From the NCBI RefSeq assembly GCF_003254625.1, contig NZ_QJRJ01000073.1:180246-244245 (forward strand): 64,000 nt of DNA, given 5' to 3'. This document shows positions 33,474 through 42,249 of the stretch, one piece after another. The notes beneath the pieces were generated by a model. It was not told the DNA's origin, did no database searches, and was given only the letters and a program-made list of their open reading frames with translations. Numbering within the stretch: position 1 is the first letter of the stretch; each line of letters opens with the position of its first letter. The DNA comes from Flavobacterium ginsenosidimutans (lineage in GTDB: Bacteria > Bacteroidota > Bacteroidia > Flavobacteriales > Flavobacteriaceae). The position numbers were made by a program, and so were the translations under genes.

Positions 33474-34424
33474 ATGAGTTCAAGAAGAAATTTTATTAAG
33501 CAAACTGGAATCATTGGTATGGTTGGTATGATGAATCCTATTGAAGCTTTTTCCGAAGTTTCAAAAAATGCACCTCTTTTCGCTCCCCAAAAAACAAAAT
33601 GGGCAGATGGGTCTAGATTAGTTGTGTCTATTTCGATGCAGTTTGAAGCTGGCGGACAGCCTCAAAATGCCGAAAGTCCTTTTCCTCAAAATATACAAAA
33701 AGGCTTTATAGACCTTCCTTCTGCAACTTGGTACGAATACGGATACAAAGAAGGTATACCGCGCATGCTCGACAATTGGGACAAATTGGGTGTAAAAGTC
33801 ACTTCGCACATGGTTGGAACTGCAGTTTTAAAAAATCCAGAACTGGCAAAAGAAATTGTACAGAGAGGCCACGAAGCTGCGGCGCACGGTATGAGTTGGA
33901 GCACACAATACACCATGCCGTATGACGAAGAAAAAAAGTTTATAAAAGACGGTGTTGAAGCCATAAAAAAAGTTACTGGTTTTACTCCTGTTGGCTACAA
34001 TGCAAACTGGCTACGCCGAGGACAAAATACACTCGATATTTTACAGGAACTTGGTTTTAAATATCATATCGACGATCTTAGTCGGGATGAGCCATTTATT
34101 ATTCAGGTAAAAAATAAAGATTTTGCAGTCGTCCCCTATACGCTTAGATGCAATGATATTGTTCTGATTGAAGGTAAAAACTTTTCGGCAGATCAATTCT
34201 TTCAACAAGTTAAAATGGAATTTGACCAATTATACATCGAAAGTGAGACACAACGCCGACAAATGTCAATTAGTTTTCATGACCGTATTGGAGGAACTCC
34301 GCAAATGGTAAAAGCAGCAAACGATCTCATCAAATACATGCAGCAACATAAAGGCGTAAGCTTTAAACGAAAAGACGAAATTGCAGAAATGGCATTAAAC
34401 GATAAAACTACAATTAGAGAATAG
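33474..34424 (+). CDS. Polysaccharide deacetylase-like protein with Tat signal
   Basis: This 316-residue protein opens with SSRRNFIKQTGIIGM, a canonical twin-arginine signal, so it is probably exported folded. The body has the NodB/PuuE-like fold: RLVVSISMQFEAGG, GIPRMLDNWDKLGVKVTSHMVG, GHEAAAHGMSWS, FTPVGYNANWLRRGQNT and MSISFHDRIGG. The metal residues (H in AAHG, D and H in SFHDR) resemble the allantoinase/peptidoglycan deacetylase branch. The typical first aspartate motif is not clean (VSISMQFE), so the activity is uncertain. It is coupled to DoxX and ends at a terminator. Confidence 0.82.
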   Translation: MSSRRNFIKQTGIIGMVGMMNPIEAFSEVSKNAPLFAPQKTKWADGSRLVVSISMQFEAGGQPQNAESPFPQNIQKGFIDLPSATWYEYGYKEGIPRMLDNWDKLGVKVTSHMVGTAVLKNPELAKEIVQRGHEAAAHGMSWSTQYTMPYDEEKKFIKDGVEAIKKVTGFTPVGYNANWLRRGQNTLDILQELGFKYHIDDLSRDEPFIIQVKNKDFAVVPYTLRCNDIVLIEGKNFSADQFFQQVKMEFDQLYIESETQRRQMSISFHDRIGGTPQMVKAANDLIKYMQQHKGVSFKRKDEIAEMALNDKTTIRE

Positions 34425-34504
34425 ATTTTATGTTTTCTAAAAATCGCTTTGCTCTTTTTTGAAAGTTGAGATTTTATATATTGGAATTTAACTTTTAACA
34501 CAAC

Positions 34505-34541
34505 ATCCATACAGGTCAAAAATACTTGTGTGGATTTTTTT
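34505..34541 (+). terminator. Rho-independent terminator of the DoxX-deacetylase operon
   Basis: ATCCATACAGGT (34505-34516) pairs with ACTTGTGTGGAT (34524-34535) through a few G-U pairs, and a T run follows. It begins 81 bp past the deacetylase stop codon. Confidence 0.78.
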
Positions 34542-34613
34542 ATTCTCTTTATTCGAAATTTCTTTCTTAAATTAGAAGTCACAAAAAACAGCTCATATTT
34601 TACACACTAAACA

Positions 34614-35081
34614 ATGAAAACAGAAAATAACAAATTTGCAAAAGCCGAAATGTTGATTCGGAAACCTGTTTCAGAAGTTTTTCAGGCTTTTATTGATCCG
34701 CAGATAACTAGTAATTTCTGGTTTACAAAAGGATCAGGAAAATTAGAAGAAAATCAGAAAACGGAATGGACTTGGGAAATGTATGGTTTTTCACTTTCGG
34801 TTAAAACGGTTGTTTTGCAGGAAAATAAAAAGATTGTGATCGAATGGGGAAATCCAGACGAAATTACTTTAGTAGAATGGATTTTTAGTCCATTAAATGA
34901 AAATGAAACTTTTGTGAGTATTACCAATTCTGGTTTTCATGGTGATACAGATAAAATAATCGATCAGGTTAGAAATTCAACTGAAGGTTTTACTTTGGTT
35001 CTAGCTGGAGCAAAAGCTTATTTAGAGCATAATTTACATTTAAATTTAGTTTTAGATCGCTTCCCTAAAGGATTAGCGTAA
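34614..35081 (+). CDS. SRPBCC/AHSA1-like protein
   Basis: This 155-residue protein has the START-like pattern AKAEMLIRKPVSEVFQAFIDP, TSNFWFTKGSGKLEENQKTEWTW, KIVIEWGNPDEITLVEWIF and a C-terminal helix GFTLVLAGAKAYLEHNLHLNLVLDRFPKG. It belongs to the AHSA1-type lipid- or ligand-binding fold, as does the gene at 24841. The ligand is unknown. It has no clear operon partner. Confidence 0.85.
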   Translation: MKTENNKFAKAEMLIRKPVSEVFQAFIDPQITSNFWFTKGSGKLEENQKTEWTWEMYGFSLSVKTVVLQENKKIVIEWGNPDEITLVEWIFSPLNENETFVSITNSGFHGDTDKIIDQVRNSTEGFTLVLAGAKAYLEHNLHLNLVLDRFPKGLA

Positions 35082-35091
35082 TCTTTATTTT

Positions 35092-35275
35092 AACCGCAAA
35101 GAACGCAAAGATTTACGCAAAGTACTCGAAGTTTTTTTGAGAATCATTAAAATGAAAAGTTCACAAAGCATATTTAGATAAAACTTATATGACAAAGCTT
35201 TGCGAACTTAATATATAGATTTTCCTTAGTCTCGTAATTAAAATACCTTAGCGCACTTTGCGTTAAAAATTAAAG
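35092..35275. repeat. Nested inverted repeats of AACGCAAAG words
   Basis: The spacer before the third DUF1801 gene has direct words ACCGCAAAGAACGCAAAG and ACGCAAAG (35093-35122) mirrored by CACTTTGCGTT near 35255-35264. An inner pair is AAGTTCACAAAG (35157-35168) with CTTTGCGAACTT (35198-35209), 11 of 12 matched. Confidence 0.7.
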
Positions 35276-35291
35276 ACACGTATTAAAAATC

Positions 35292-35660
35292 ATGGAAATT
35301 AAAAAACCTGAAAATATAGACGAATACATTGGCGGATTTCCGAATGATGTTCAGGAAATTTTAGAGAAAGTTCGAATGACAATTCAGAAAGCTGCGCCAG
35401 ATGCTAAAGAAAAAATCAGTTATTCTATGCCTGCTTTTGAACAAAATGGAATTGTAGTTTATTTTGCTGCTTTTAAAAACCATATCGGACTTTATGCTCT
35501 GCCTTCTGGACATGAAGCTTTTGCTGAAAAACTATCAAAATACAAATCAGGAAAAGGTTCAGTGCAATTTCCTTTAAAAGATCCAATGCCTTACGATTTG
35601 ATTACTGAAATTGTCAAATTTAGAGTCAAAGAAAATCTTGAAAAAGTAAAAAAGAAATAG
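35292..35660 (+). CDS. DUF1801 / YdhG-like protein
   Basis: This 122-residue protein is a clear DUF1801 member: IDEYIGGFPNDVQEILEKVRMTIQKAAPDAKEKISYSMPAF, then VVYFAAFKNHIGLYALPSGHEAF and KGSVQFPLKDPMPYDLITEIVKFRVKEN. It is the one closest to the classical YdhG iron-chaperone-like branch. Its biochemical role is unclear in bacteria. The thioredoxin-like gene follows after 44 bp. Confidence 0.9.
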   Translation: MEIKKPENIDEYIGGFPNDVQEILEKVRMTIQKAAPDAKEKISYSMPAFEQNGIVVYFAAFKNHIGLYALPSGHEAFAEKLSKYKSGKGSVQFPLKDPMPYDLITEIVKFRVKENLEKVKKK

Positions 35661-35704
35661 TTTTAGATTTACATTAATTCTTGCAGCTAACAAAACCTTA
35701 TTCA

Positions 35705-36604
35705 ATGAAAAAAATAAACCTTCTTTTTTTAGTTTTTATCTTTTTTGCAAGTCATATGAGTTTTGCTCAAGATGAAGCTGCAATCGAAAAAGAAATTCTA
35801 GAATTACACAAACCAACCAAAAAAATTCGTGATTCGATTTTTGGTTTGCAAAAAGCGATTGTTTCAAAAATTGAAATTGAAAAGGATTCTATCATCAAAA
35901 ATCAATTAATTCTTCAATTAGATGATCTAGAAAATGTAAAAGATCAAAATGATATCAACGAATTAAAACTTGATTTTGTCTTTGCCAAAAATCACCCAAA
36001 TTCGCCTCGTGCATTGAAATTAATACGAATTCATGTTGGTCGATTTATTGGAATGAATTTTTATGACACTTTCGTGGAAGTTTTCGAAAATTTCACTCCC
36101 GAAATAAAGAATTCTGAGAAAGGACTTGAAATGGCAGAAAAACTGAAATATTTTAAACAAAGTAAAGTTGGGAGTCCTGCACCAGATTTTGAAGCTAAAG
36201 ATATAAACAGCAAAACTATTTCGCTAGCCAATTTTAAAGGTAAAAAATATATTCTAATTGATTTTTGGGCAAGTTGGTGCGGCCCTTGCAGAGAAGAATT
36301 GCCATATATAAAAGAGCTATATAAAAAATATCAAGCGCAAGGATTTGAAATCATTAGCGTTACAAAAGATGAAAACTCCGATTTATGGAAAAAGGCTATT
36401 GCAAAAGAACAAATTGAAGCTTGGAAACACATTTCTATTTTAGAAAATAATAGTTCGATCGATAAAGATTATTTTGTGAATGGTGTTCCACACAAAGTTC
36501 TAATCGACAAAAACGGCATTATTATTGGGAAATGGAAAGGTAGTGGAGAAATCAATAAACACGATCTGCAAAAGCAATTAAAAACTATTTTTGAAGCCGA
36601 ATAA
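35705..36604 (+). CDS. TlpA-like periplasmic thioredoxin (AhpC/TSA-type)
   Basis: From the ATG at 35705 this is a 299-residue exported protein with a signal peptide (about 1-22, ASHMSFAQ). The TTG at 35681 would add eight residues in front of the signal and is unlikely. A helical N-terminal half precedes a TlpA/ResA-type domain with GSPAPDFEAKDINSKTISLANFKGK and WASWCGPC, where C192 and C195 are the redox pair. A cis-Pro loop is in NGVPHKVLID. It probably reduces disulfides in the periplasm, and the long N-terminal region is common in Bacteroidota TlpA proteins. Confidence 0.88.
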   Translation: MKKINLLFLVFIFFASHMSFAQDEAAIEKEILELHKPTKKIRDSIFGLQKAIVSKIEIEKDSIIKNQLILQLDDLENVKDQNDINELKLDFVFAKNHPNSPRALKLIRIHVGRFIGMNFYDTFVEVFENFTPEIKNSEKGLEMAEKLKYFKQSKVGSPAPDFEAKDINSKTISLANFKGKKYILIDFWASWCGPCREELPYIKELYKKYQAQGFEIISVTKDENSDLWKKAIAKEQIEAWKHISILENNSSIDKDYFVNGVPHKVLIDKNGIIIGKWKGSGEINKHDLQKQLKTIFEAE

Positions 36605-36613
36605 CATAATCTA

Positions 36614-37300
36614 ATGAGCAATTTAACCGAACATTACAACCAACTTTACAAAACTTCTTCTGAAGCAATTTCGACAGGAAAATATGCTATAGATGCTGAA
36701 CTTAAAAATGAATCTGATTCTCGTTTTGGAATTACGCTTCTTATTCGTCCAAATGATGAAATTAAAGCCAATATTCAAACTTTAATTAACGAATTAAAAA
36801 AAGCAGAACCAGAGCAATATTTTTATCCAGATTCAGATATTCACATTACGGTAATGTCGATTATTTCTTGTTCGGAAAATTTCACATTAAATCAAATTTC
36901 GCCAAACGAATATATCGAAGTAATCTGCAGAAGTTTGGTTAATGTCGATAAAATAAAAATTCATTTTAAAGGAATAACTGCTTCTCCTTCAGCTTTAATG
37001 ATTCAAGGATTTCCAAGCGATGAAACTTTAAATAATTTACGAAACAGACTTCGTGAGAATTTCAAAAATTCAGGATTACAGCAAAGTATAGACAGCCGAT
37101 ATACAATTTCAGCCGCTCATTCTACTATTATGCGCTTTCAGGAAAAACTTCAAAATCCGAAGAAATTAATTGAAATTGCAGAAAAATTCCGTGATTATGA
37201 TTTCGGTGAATTCGACGTCAAAAATTTAGAATTGGTTTATAACGACTGGTATCAACGCACAAACACAACGAAAGTTTTGGGAGATTTTGGTTTGAGATGA
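36614..37300 (+). CDS. 2'-5' RNA ligase-like 2H phosphoesterase
   Basis: This 228-residue cytosolic protein has the two H-x-T/S motifs of the 2H superfamily: H77-I-T79 (DIHITVMSI) and H169-S-T171 (AAHSTIMRF). The family comprises RNA 2',3'-cyclic phosphodiesterases and ligase-like enzymes, and the actual RNA or nucleotide substrate is unknown. It begins 9 bp after the thioredoxin gene, so the two genes are likely cotranscribed, although their functions do not obviously connect. Confidence 0.85.
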   Translation: MSNLTEHYNQLYKTSSEAISTGKYAIDAELKNESDSRFGITLLIRPNDEIKANIQTLINELKKAEPEQYFYPDSDIHITVMSIISCSENFTLNQISPNEYIEVICRSLVNVDKIKIHFKGITASPSALMIQGFPSDETLNNLRNRLRENFKNSGLQQSIDSRYTISAAHSTIMRFQEKLQNPKKLIEIAEKFRDYDFGEFDVKNLELVYNDWYQRTNTTKVLGDFGLR

Positions 37301-37309
37301 TTTTTTTGC

Positions 37310-37396
37310 TTGCCACTAATTTCACAAATCTCGACTAATTTTATTGAAGTAAATAAAAAAATAATTCATGAAAATTCGTGAAATTCGCGGCAAAAA
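37310..37396. repeat. GCCAC/ATTCGTGAAATTCGCGGC inverted spacer
   Basis: Between the convergent 2H and VOC genes, TTGCCACTAATTTCAC is mirrored by GTGAAATTCGCGGCAA (about 37310-37325 and 37379-37394) with a few mismatches. The same wording (CCACGAATTCACGAATT) appears near 56085. It could terminate both transcripts. Confidence 0.6.
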
Positions 37397-37409
37397 TAGA
37401 ATCCCAGCT

Positions 37410-37772
37410 TTATTTGAATTTCCCAAAATGCCATAAAACTCCTGACGGATCGTGCAGAAAACATTCGCTTCCCCAATCCAAATGTTTTATCGGAGTTAAT
37501 TTTACTCCTTCATATTTTTGAGGAAGATTTAAAGCTAAGAGTTCACTGTAATAAAGCTCGACATTTTCAACTTCCACAAAAATCATGGTATTTTCGATCC
37601 AGTTTTTATCGTAATAATCTTGAAGATAAAAAGCGATTTCTTCCGTTTTAAATACAGCCATTTTTGCATCTAAAACAATTTCTTCAAAGCCTAAATCTCG
37701 ATAAAAACTTCTTGAGATTTCAAAATTTTTAGAACCAATAAAGGGTCTGATTGATTTTATTTTTCGATTCAT
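37410..37772 (-). CDS. VOC-family (glyoxalase / bleomycin-resistance-like) protein
   Basis: This 120-residue protein has the VOC layout: IKSIRPFIGSKNFEISRSFYRDLGF, IAFYLQDYYDKNW, NTMIFVEVENVELYYSELLAL and SECFLHDPSGVLWHFGKF. VOC proteins work as metal enzymes or as binding proteins that confer drug resistance. It is the last gene in the operon antiporter-lipoprotein-VOC (4 bp after the lipoprotein gene). Confidence 0.87.
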   Translation of the reverse strand: MNRKIKSIRPFIGSKNFEISRSFYRDLGFEEIVLDAKMAVFKTEEIAFYLQDYYDKNWIENTMIFVEVENVELYYSELLALNLPQKYEGVKLTPIKHLDWGSECFLHDPSGVLWHFGKFK

Positions 37773-37776
37773 ATTA

Positions 37777-38226
37777 CTATAAATTTATGTCGTTATAATA
37801 AATTAAAAACCATTTATTGTTAATTAGCTTAAACTGCCTTTCAACTTCAAAACCACTATTCGGAATCCAAAATTTTTCTGTGACTAAAGTATCCGTTTTT
37901 ACTAAAGAATGTTCATATTCTCCTAATTCCGTTTTTTCAGCAACTGGAACAGCCTGAAACTGCCAATTCTTTCGCGACCAATTGTATTGTTCAAAACCAG
38001 AAACGTGCTTTCCTTCAATAGGAAAATCAACTCTCGAAACTTGAAAAAGAGAATCAGAATGAAACCTTTTATTGAATTCATCAAAGCTTTCTGCTATTTC
38101 TTTTTTCTTTGATTCAATACTATTTTTTGTTTGAGAATCTGGCTTTGATTCTTCTATTTTATTTTTATTACAACTTAGAAAAAAGATGCAAAAAGCAGAA
38201 AATATAAACGTTTTACAGCTTTTCAT
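37777..38226 (-). CDS. Small lipoprotein, possibly DUF4348-like
   Basis: This 149-residue protein has a lipobox FLSC with lipid attachment at C19, then a charged linker and a compact domain (ESFDEFNKRFHSDSLFQVSR, VSGFEQYNWSRKNWQF, LVTEKFWIPNSGFEVERQF, WFLIYYNDI). The domain order resembles DUF4348, but I am not certain. It sits between the antiporter (12 bp upstream) and the VOC gene, so it is likely cotranscribed and placed in the envelope. Confidence 0.7.
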   Translation of the reverse strand: MKSCKTFIFSAFCIFFLSCNKNKIEESKPDSQTKNSIESKKKEIAESFDEFNKRFHSDSLFQVSRVDFPIEGKHVSGFEQYNWSRKNWQFQAVPVAEKTELGEYEHSLVKTDTLVTEKFWIPNSGFEVERQFKLINNKWFLIYYNDINL

Positions 38227-38238
38227 AAAACTAAATTT

Positions 38239-40386
38239 TTATCCTTTCTTCAAAATACTTCCCAAACCACGTCCAATTTGTTCTATAGCTTCAATACCTT
38301 TTGCTAAAGGCGATGACGTAAAATCTTCGTAAGCGTCCATTGAACTTTCTTTGCGATCGTCATGGGGATAAACCAAAATCGCATTGTTGTCACTAAAATA
38401 TTTTTCGAACTTCTGTGGTAATTTATCAAAGATCGATTGATAAGAAACAGAGCCTTTTCTAGACAAATTAAAAACGACTAAATCAGTTGGTTTTATTTCT
38501 TCTGTAATAAGTTCAAAATCTTCCCAATCAGAAACATTTTTGAATCCAAATTTGCTATTTAATTTTAAATGCGAAGCAATCTGCTGAATAGATTGAAACG
38601 TTTTTTCTTCAGCATGAATAACAACTGGCACACTTAATTCCTGAGCCAAACGGCTTACTTTCTGCATTAATAAATGAAAACCAATTCCTCTTTCTGAAAA
38701 TGGCGGACAAATAAAAACTAATCTTTTTTCTTCAATAAAATTCTTTTGAAACCTGCAGATAAACAAACTTTTATCGACGTTATTGATAATCGAATCTACA
38801 TTTTCTCCAAAGATTTTATCAATAAAACCTGTTTTTCTAGGCCAACCTACAATCACAATATCCGACATGATTTCTTTTGAAGTTCTAGCAATTCCACTTG
38901 CAGGATTATGGTCGATTCTTGCAATGGTATTAATTTTTACTTCTGAAGCCGAAGCTTGAACTACAAATTTATCAACTGCTTTTCTGTACTTCAAAATGTT
39001 CTTTTCCGCCTGATTGTTATTCGGAACGATTGTTAGTAAAGTAATCGGATTTGATGATTTTTTATCTTTTATCAAAAGAGCAAAATCCAACAAACTCGCT
39101 GCCGCTGAAGATTTTGCCAGCGGAATTAAAATATGTTCGTCTAAAATCTGATCTCTTTCTGTGTCTTCATGTGAAATTTCTTCTTCGCAAATGGCAATTT
39201 TCTTTGCCGCTTTTTCTGTTGCAAATGAAGCCACAATACACGTAATTAGAATTAGGATAATGGTTCCGTTTAAGATATTTTCATCTAAAATTTTAGCTTT
39301 ATATCCAACCAAAATTACAGCCAAAGTTGCCGCTGCGTGCGCACTGCTCAATCCAAAAATAAGCTGTCTTTCGGTTCTGGTATATTTAAAAACAATTTGA
39401 GTAAAAAATGCTGCAATCCATTTTCCAAATATTGCTACAACACTTAAAGTTCCTGCCACAATTAAAGCCGTTGGTCCGCTTAAAATAACGCTTACATCGA
39501 CTAACATTCCCACAGAAATCAAGAAAAAAGGAATGAATAACGAATTTCCAATAAACTCAATTCTATTCATCAAAGCAGAAGAATGCGGAATCAATGGATT
39601 CAATGCTAAACCTGCAACGAAAGCTCCAATAATAGGCTCTACTCCTGCTACTTCTGCCAAAAAGGCTGCAAAGAAAACCACAGAAAGTACAAAAATATAA
39701 TGGGCGTGTTTTTCACTTTCAAGTTTCTTGAAAAACCATTTTGCTACACGCGGAATAATCATAAACATTATGGCAGAAAAAATTGCCAATGAAATAAACA
39801 ATTTAATCCAAAAAGCTTGATTTAGATTTCCTTGACTGCTTCCCATAATAACAGCCAGAATAATTAAAACGGCTGTATCTGTCAAAATAGTTCCGCCAAC
39901 TGTAATTGCAACAGCTTGATTTTTAGAAATCCCTAATTTGCTAACAATCGGATATGCTACAAGCGTGTGCGTTGCGAACATACTTGCGGTTAAGAAACTG
40001 GCATTAAAATCATATTTCAATAAATAAAAACAAACTGGAAAACCTATTGAAAGCGGTAGAATAAACGTGAAAAAGCCAAATAACAAACTCTTATTTCTGT
40101 TGGCTTTAAACTCATTCATATCCAATTCTAAACCTGCAATAAACATGATATACAAAAGTCCGATTGTTGAAAATAAATCAACTGCAGAGTTTTTTGCCAG
40201 AATATTTAATCCGTGCGGACCAATGATAACTCCAGAAATAATAAGCCCGATAATTCCAGGAATATTAATCTTTTTAAGTAAAATTGGCGAAAGCAGAATT
40301 ATAAAAAGTATTAAAGAAAAAATCAATACTGGATTGCTTAGGGGTAATTCGAATTCTTGTAATAGATGTCTGAAAAATTCTATCAT
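38239..40386 (-). CDS. CPA2-family cation:proton antiporter with C-terminal universal-stress-like domain
   Basis: This 715-residue membrane protein has an N-terminal Na/H exchanger domain of about 12 helices (residues 15-390), with GPHGLNILAKNS, TDTAVLIILAVIMG and EPIIGAFVAGLALNPLIP typical of Kef/CPA2 carriers. A cytosolic C-terminal region (about 410-715) contains a UspA-like domain (VFNLSRKGSVSYQSIFDKLP). There is no TrkA-N/RCK nucleotide-binding domain, which separates it from classical KefC. It probably exchanges K or Na for protons. It leads the operon and is transcribed divergently from sdaA. Confidence 0.87.
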   Translation of the reverse strand: MIEFFRHLLQEFELPLSNPVLIFSLILFIILLSPILLKKINIPGIIGLIISGVIIGPHGLNILAKNSAVDLFSTIGLLYIMFIAGLELDMNEFKANRNKSLLFGFFTFILPLSIGFPVCFYLLKYDFNASFLTASMFATHTLVAYPIVSKLGISKNQAVAITVGGTILTDTAVLIILAVIMGSSQGNLNQAFWIKLFISLAIFSAIMFMIIPRVAKWFFKKLESEKHAHYIFVLSVVFFAAFLAEVAGVEPIIGAFVAGLALNPLIPHSSALMNRIEFIGNSLFIPFFLISVGMLVDVSVILSGPTALIVAGTLSVVAIFGKWIAAFFTQIVFKYTRTERQLIFGLSSAHAAATLAVILVGYKAKILDENILNGTIILILITCIVASFATEKAAKKIAICEEEISHEDTERDQILDEHILIPLAKSSAAASLLDFALLIKDKKSSNPITLLTIVPNNNQAEKNILKYRKAVDKFVVQASASEVKINTIARIDHNPASGIARTSKEIMSDIVIVGWPRKTGFIDKIFGENVDSIINNVDKSLFICRFQKNFIEEKRLVFICPPFSERGIGFHLLMQKVSRLAQELSVPVVIHAEEKTFQSIQQIASHLKLNSKFGFKNVSDWEDFELITEEIKPTDLVVFNLSRKGSVSYQSIFDKLPQKFEKYFSDNNAILVYPHDDRKESSMDAYEDFTSSPLAKGIEAIEQIGRGLGSILKKG

Positions 40387-40678
40387 AGGGTAATTTTATC
40401 TTCTTGTGGTATTAATATTTGTAAAAAGACATTTCAGAATTAAAACAAAAATCCAAGAGTATTAATATAAAGATTGCGCTTTTTGCGCTAATCATTCTTT
40501 ACAAAAATACCGAAAAAACGCGAACTTTTTACGTAAACCGCATATTAAGGATTTAAATTTATTTCGTTGCCGAATTATTAAAATTTAATATTTTTTTTAA
40601 CAAATACGCAAGATTAACATTCAAATATGAATCATCATTGCATTATTCAATTATCTTTGTCTTAACAAAAAACGAACA

Positions 40679-42106
40679 ATGGAAGAATGTATCTCAGTTT
40701 TTGATATGCTTAAAATTGGCGTTGGTCCCTCTAGCTCACATACTTTAGGACCTTGGCGCGCTGCCGAACGCTTTCTGGAAGAGTTGAAAGATGAAGCTAT
40801 TTTAGATGACATTACGAGAGTAAAAGTCGATTTATACGGTTCGCTTTCTTTGACTGGAAAGGGTCACGCAACAGATCTTGCTGTAATGCTCGGATTGAGC
40901 GGACAAGATCCTGAATATATTCCGGTTGAAGATATTGCAGGAATTATTAAAAAAATCGAAACGACTAGCGAAATCAATTTGGGTAACCAAAAAGTGATTC
41001 CGTTCTTTTTTCTTCAAGACATTGTTTTCAATAAAGATTTTCTTCCTTTCCATGCAAATGGATTGAAATTTACTGCTTATAAATCTGATGATTCTGAATA
41101 TGAATCTACTTTTTATTCTATCGGAGGCGGATTTGTGGTAAAAGAAGAGCGTACAAATGCTAAACTGAAAGAAGTTATAAAATGTGCATTTCCTTATCCA
41201 ATTCAAAATGCAGCTGAATTATTGAATTATACCGTTACTGAAAACAAATCGATTTCTGAAATTGTATATGAAAATGAAATCTCGATGCGTCCTGAAGCAG
41301 AGGTTCATTCAGAATTAATGCGAATTTGGAACACGATGCTGGAATGTATGTACATTGGATGTCATTCTGAAGGAATTCTACCTGGCGGACTTCACGTTCG
41401 AAGAAGAGCTTTTGACATGCATCAAAATCTAATCGGACTATCTAATTATACCGATCCGCAAAGCTGGCTGGAAGAAATCAGAAAAACCGAAGTTAAATTT
41501 CGCCAAATCTTAAAATGGGTTAGCTGTTTTGCACTTGCCGTGAATGAAGTAAATGCATCTTTAGGCCGTGTTGTTACTGCTCCAACCAATGGAAGTTCTG
41601 GTGTAATTCCAGCTGTTTTAATGTATTATATGGTGATTGAAAACCACGATGCAGGCGAAAAAGAAATCAAACAATTTTTGATGGTTGCGGGCGAAATTGG
41701 AAGTATTTTCAAAAAAGGTTCTACGATTTCTGCTGCAATGGGCGGATGTCAGGCTGAAATTGGTGTTTCGTCTTCAATGGCAGCTGCGGCTTTATGCGAA
41801 TTAATGGGCGGAACTCCTGCTCAGGTTTTAATGGCTGCCGAAATTGCAATGGAACATCATTTAGGTTTGACTTGCGATCCAATTGGCGGTTTGGTTCAGA
41901 TTCCATGTATCGAAAGAAATACTATGGGTGCGATTAAGGCGATAAATGCGGCTGAATTGGCTTTAGAAACAGACTCTAAAAATGCTAAAGTTCCTTTAGA
42001 CAAAGTGATCAACACGATGTGGGAAACAGCAAAAGATATGAATTCAAAATACAAAGAAACCTCAGAAGGTGGACTTGCAATTGCTGTAAATATGGCAGAT
42101 TGTTAA
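40679..42106 (+). CDS. sdaA: L-serine ammonia-lyase, iron-sulfur type, single chain
   Basis: This 475-residue enzyme deaminates L-serine to pyruvate and ammonia. The N-terminal beta domain has [20 protein letters not shown]. The alpha domain has [15 protein letters not shown] and the three Cys that hold the [4Fe-4S] cluster, C357 (MGGCQAE), C399 (LTCDPIGG) and C410 (QIPCIERN), with the spacing of single-chain serine dehydratases. Length and fusion order are normal. A TATCTTTG box at 40652-40659 could be a -7 element, although the nearest TTG is only 11 nt before it. Confidence 0.95.
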   Translation: MEECISVFDMLKIGVGPSSSHTLGPWRAAERFLEELKDEAILDDITRVKVDLYGSLSLTGKGHATDLAVMLGLSGQDPEYIPVEDIAGIIKKIETTSEINLGNQKVIPFFFLQDIVFNKDFLPFHANGLKFTAYKSDDSEYESTFYSIGGGFVVKEERTNAKLKEVIKCAFPYPIQNAAELLNYTVTENKSISEIVYENEISMRPEAEVHSELMRIWNTMLECMYIGCHSEGILPGGLHVRRRAFDMHQNLIGLSNYTDPQSWLEEIRKTEVKFRQILKWVSCFALAVNEVNASLGRVVTAPTNGSSGVIPAVLMYYMVIENHDAGEKEIKQFLMVAGEIGSIFKKGSTISAAMGGCQAEIGVSSSMAAAALCELMGGTPAQVLMAAEIAMEHHLGLTCDPIGGLVQIPCIERNTMGAIKAINAAELALETDSKNAKVPLDKVINTMWETAKDMNSKYKETSEGGLAIAVNMADC

Positions 42107-42144
42107 ACTATTATTTTGCCACTGATTGGAAAGTATTAAAAGAT

Positions 42145-42234
42145 TTTTTCACGCAGATTCGGCAGATTTTAGCAGATTCAAAATAAAAAAATCTGCGAAT
42201 ATTGGCTTAAATCTTTTTAAATCTGTGTGAAAAA
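42145..42234. repeat. Inverted repeat of GCAGATT words before the SH3 gene
   Basis: TTTTTCACGCAGATT (42145-42159) pairs with AATCTGTGTGAAAAA (42220-42234) at 14 of 15 positions. Internal GGCAGATTTTAGCAGATT and AATCTGCGAAT words allow further pairing. The right arm ends 15 bp before the SH3 gene ATG. Confidence 0.75.
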
Positions 42235-42249
42235 TACAACGTCAACTTC

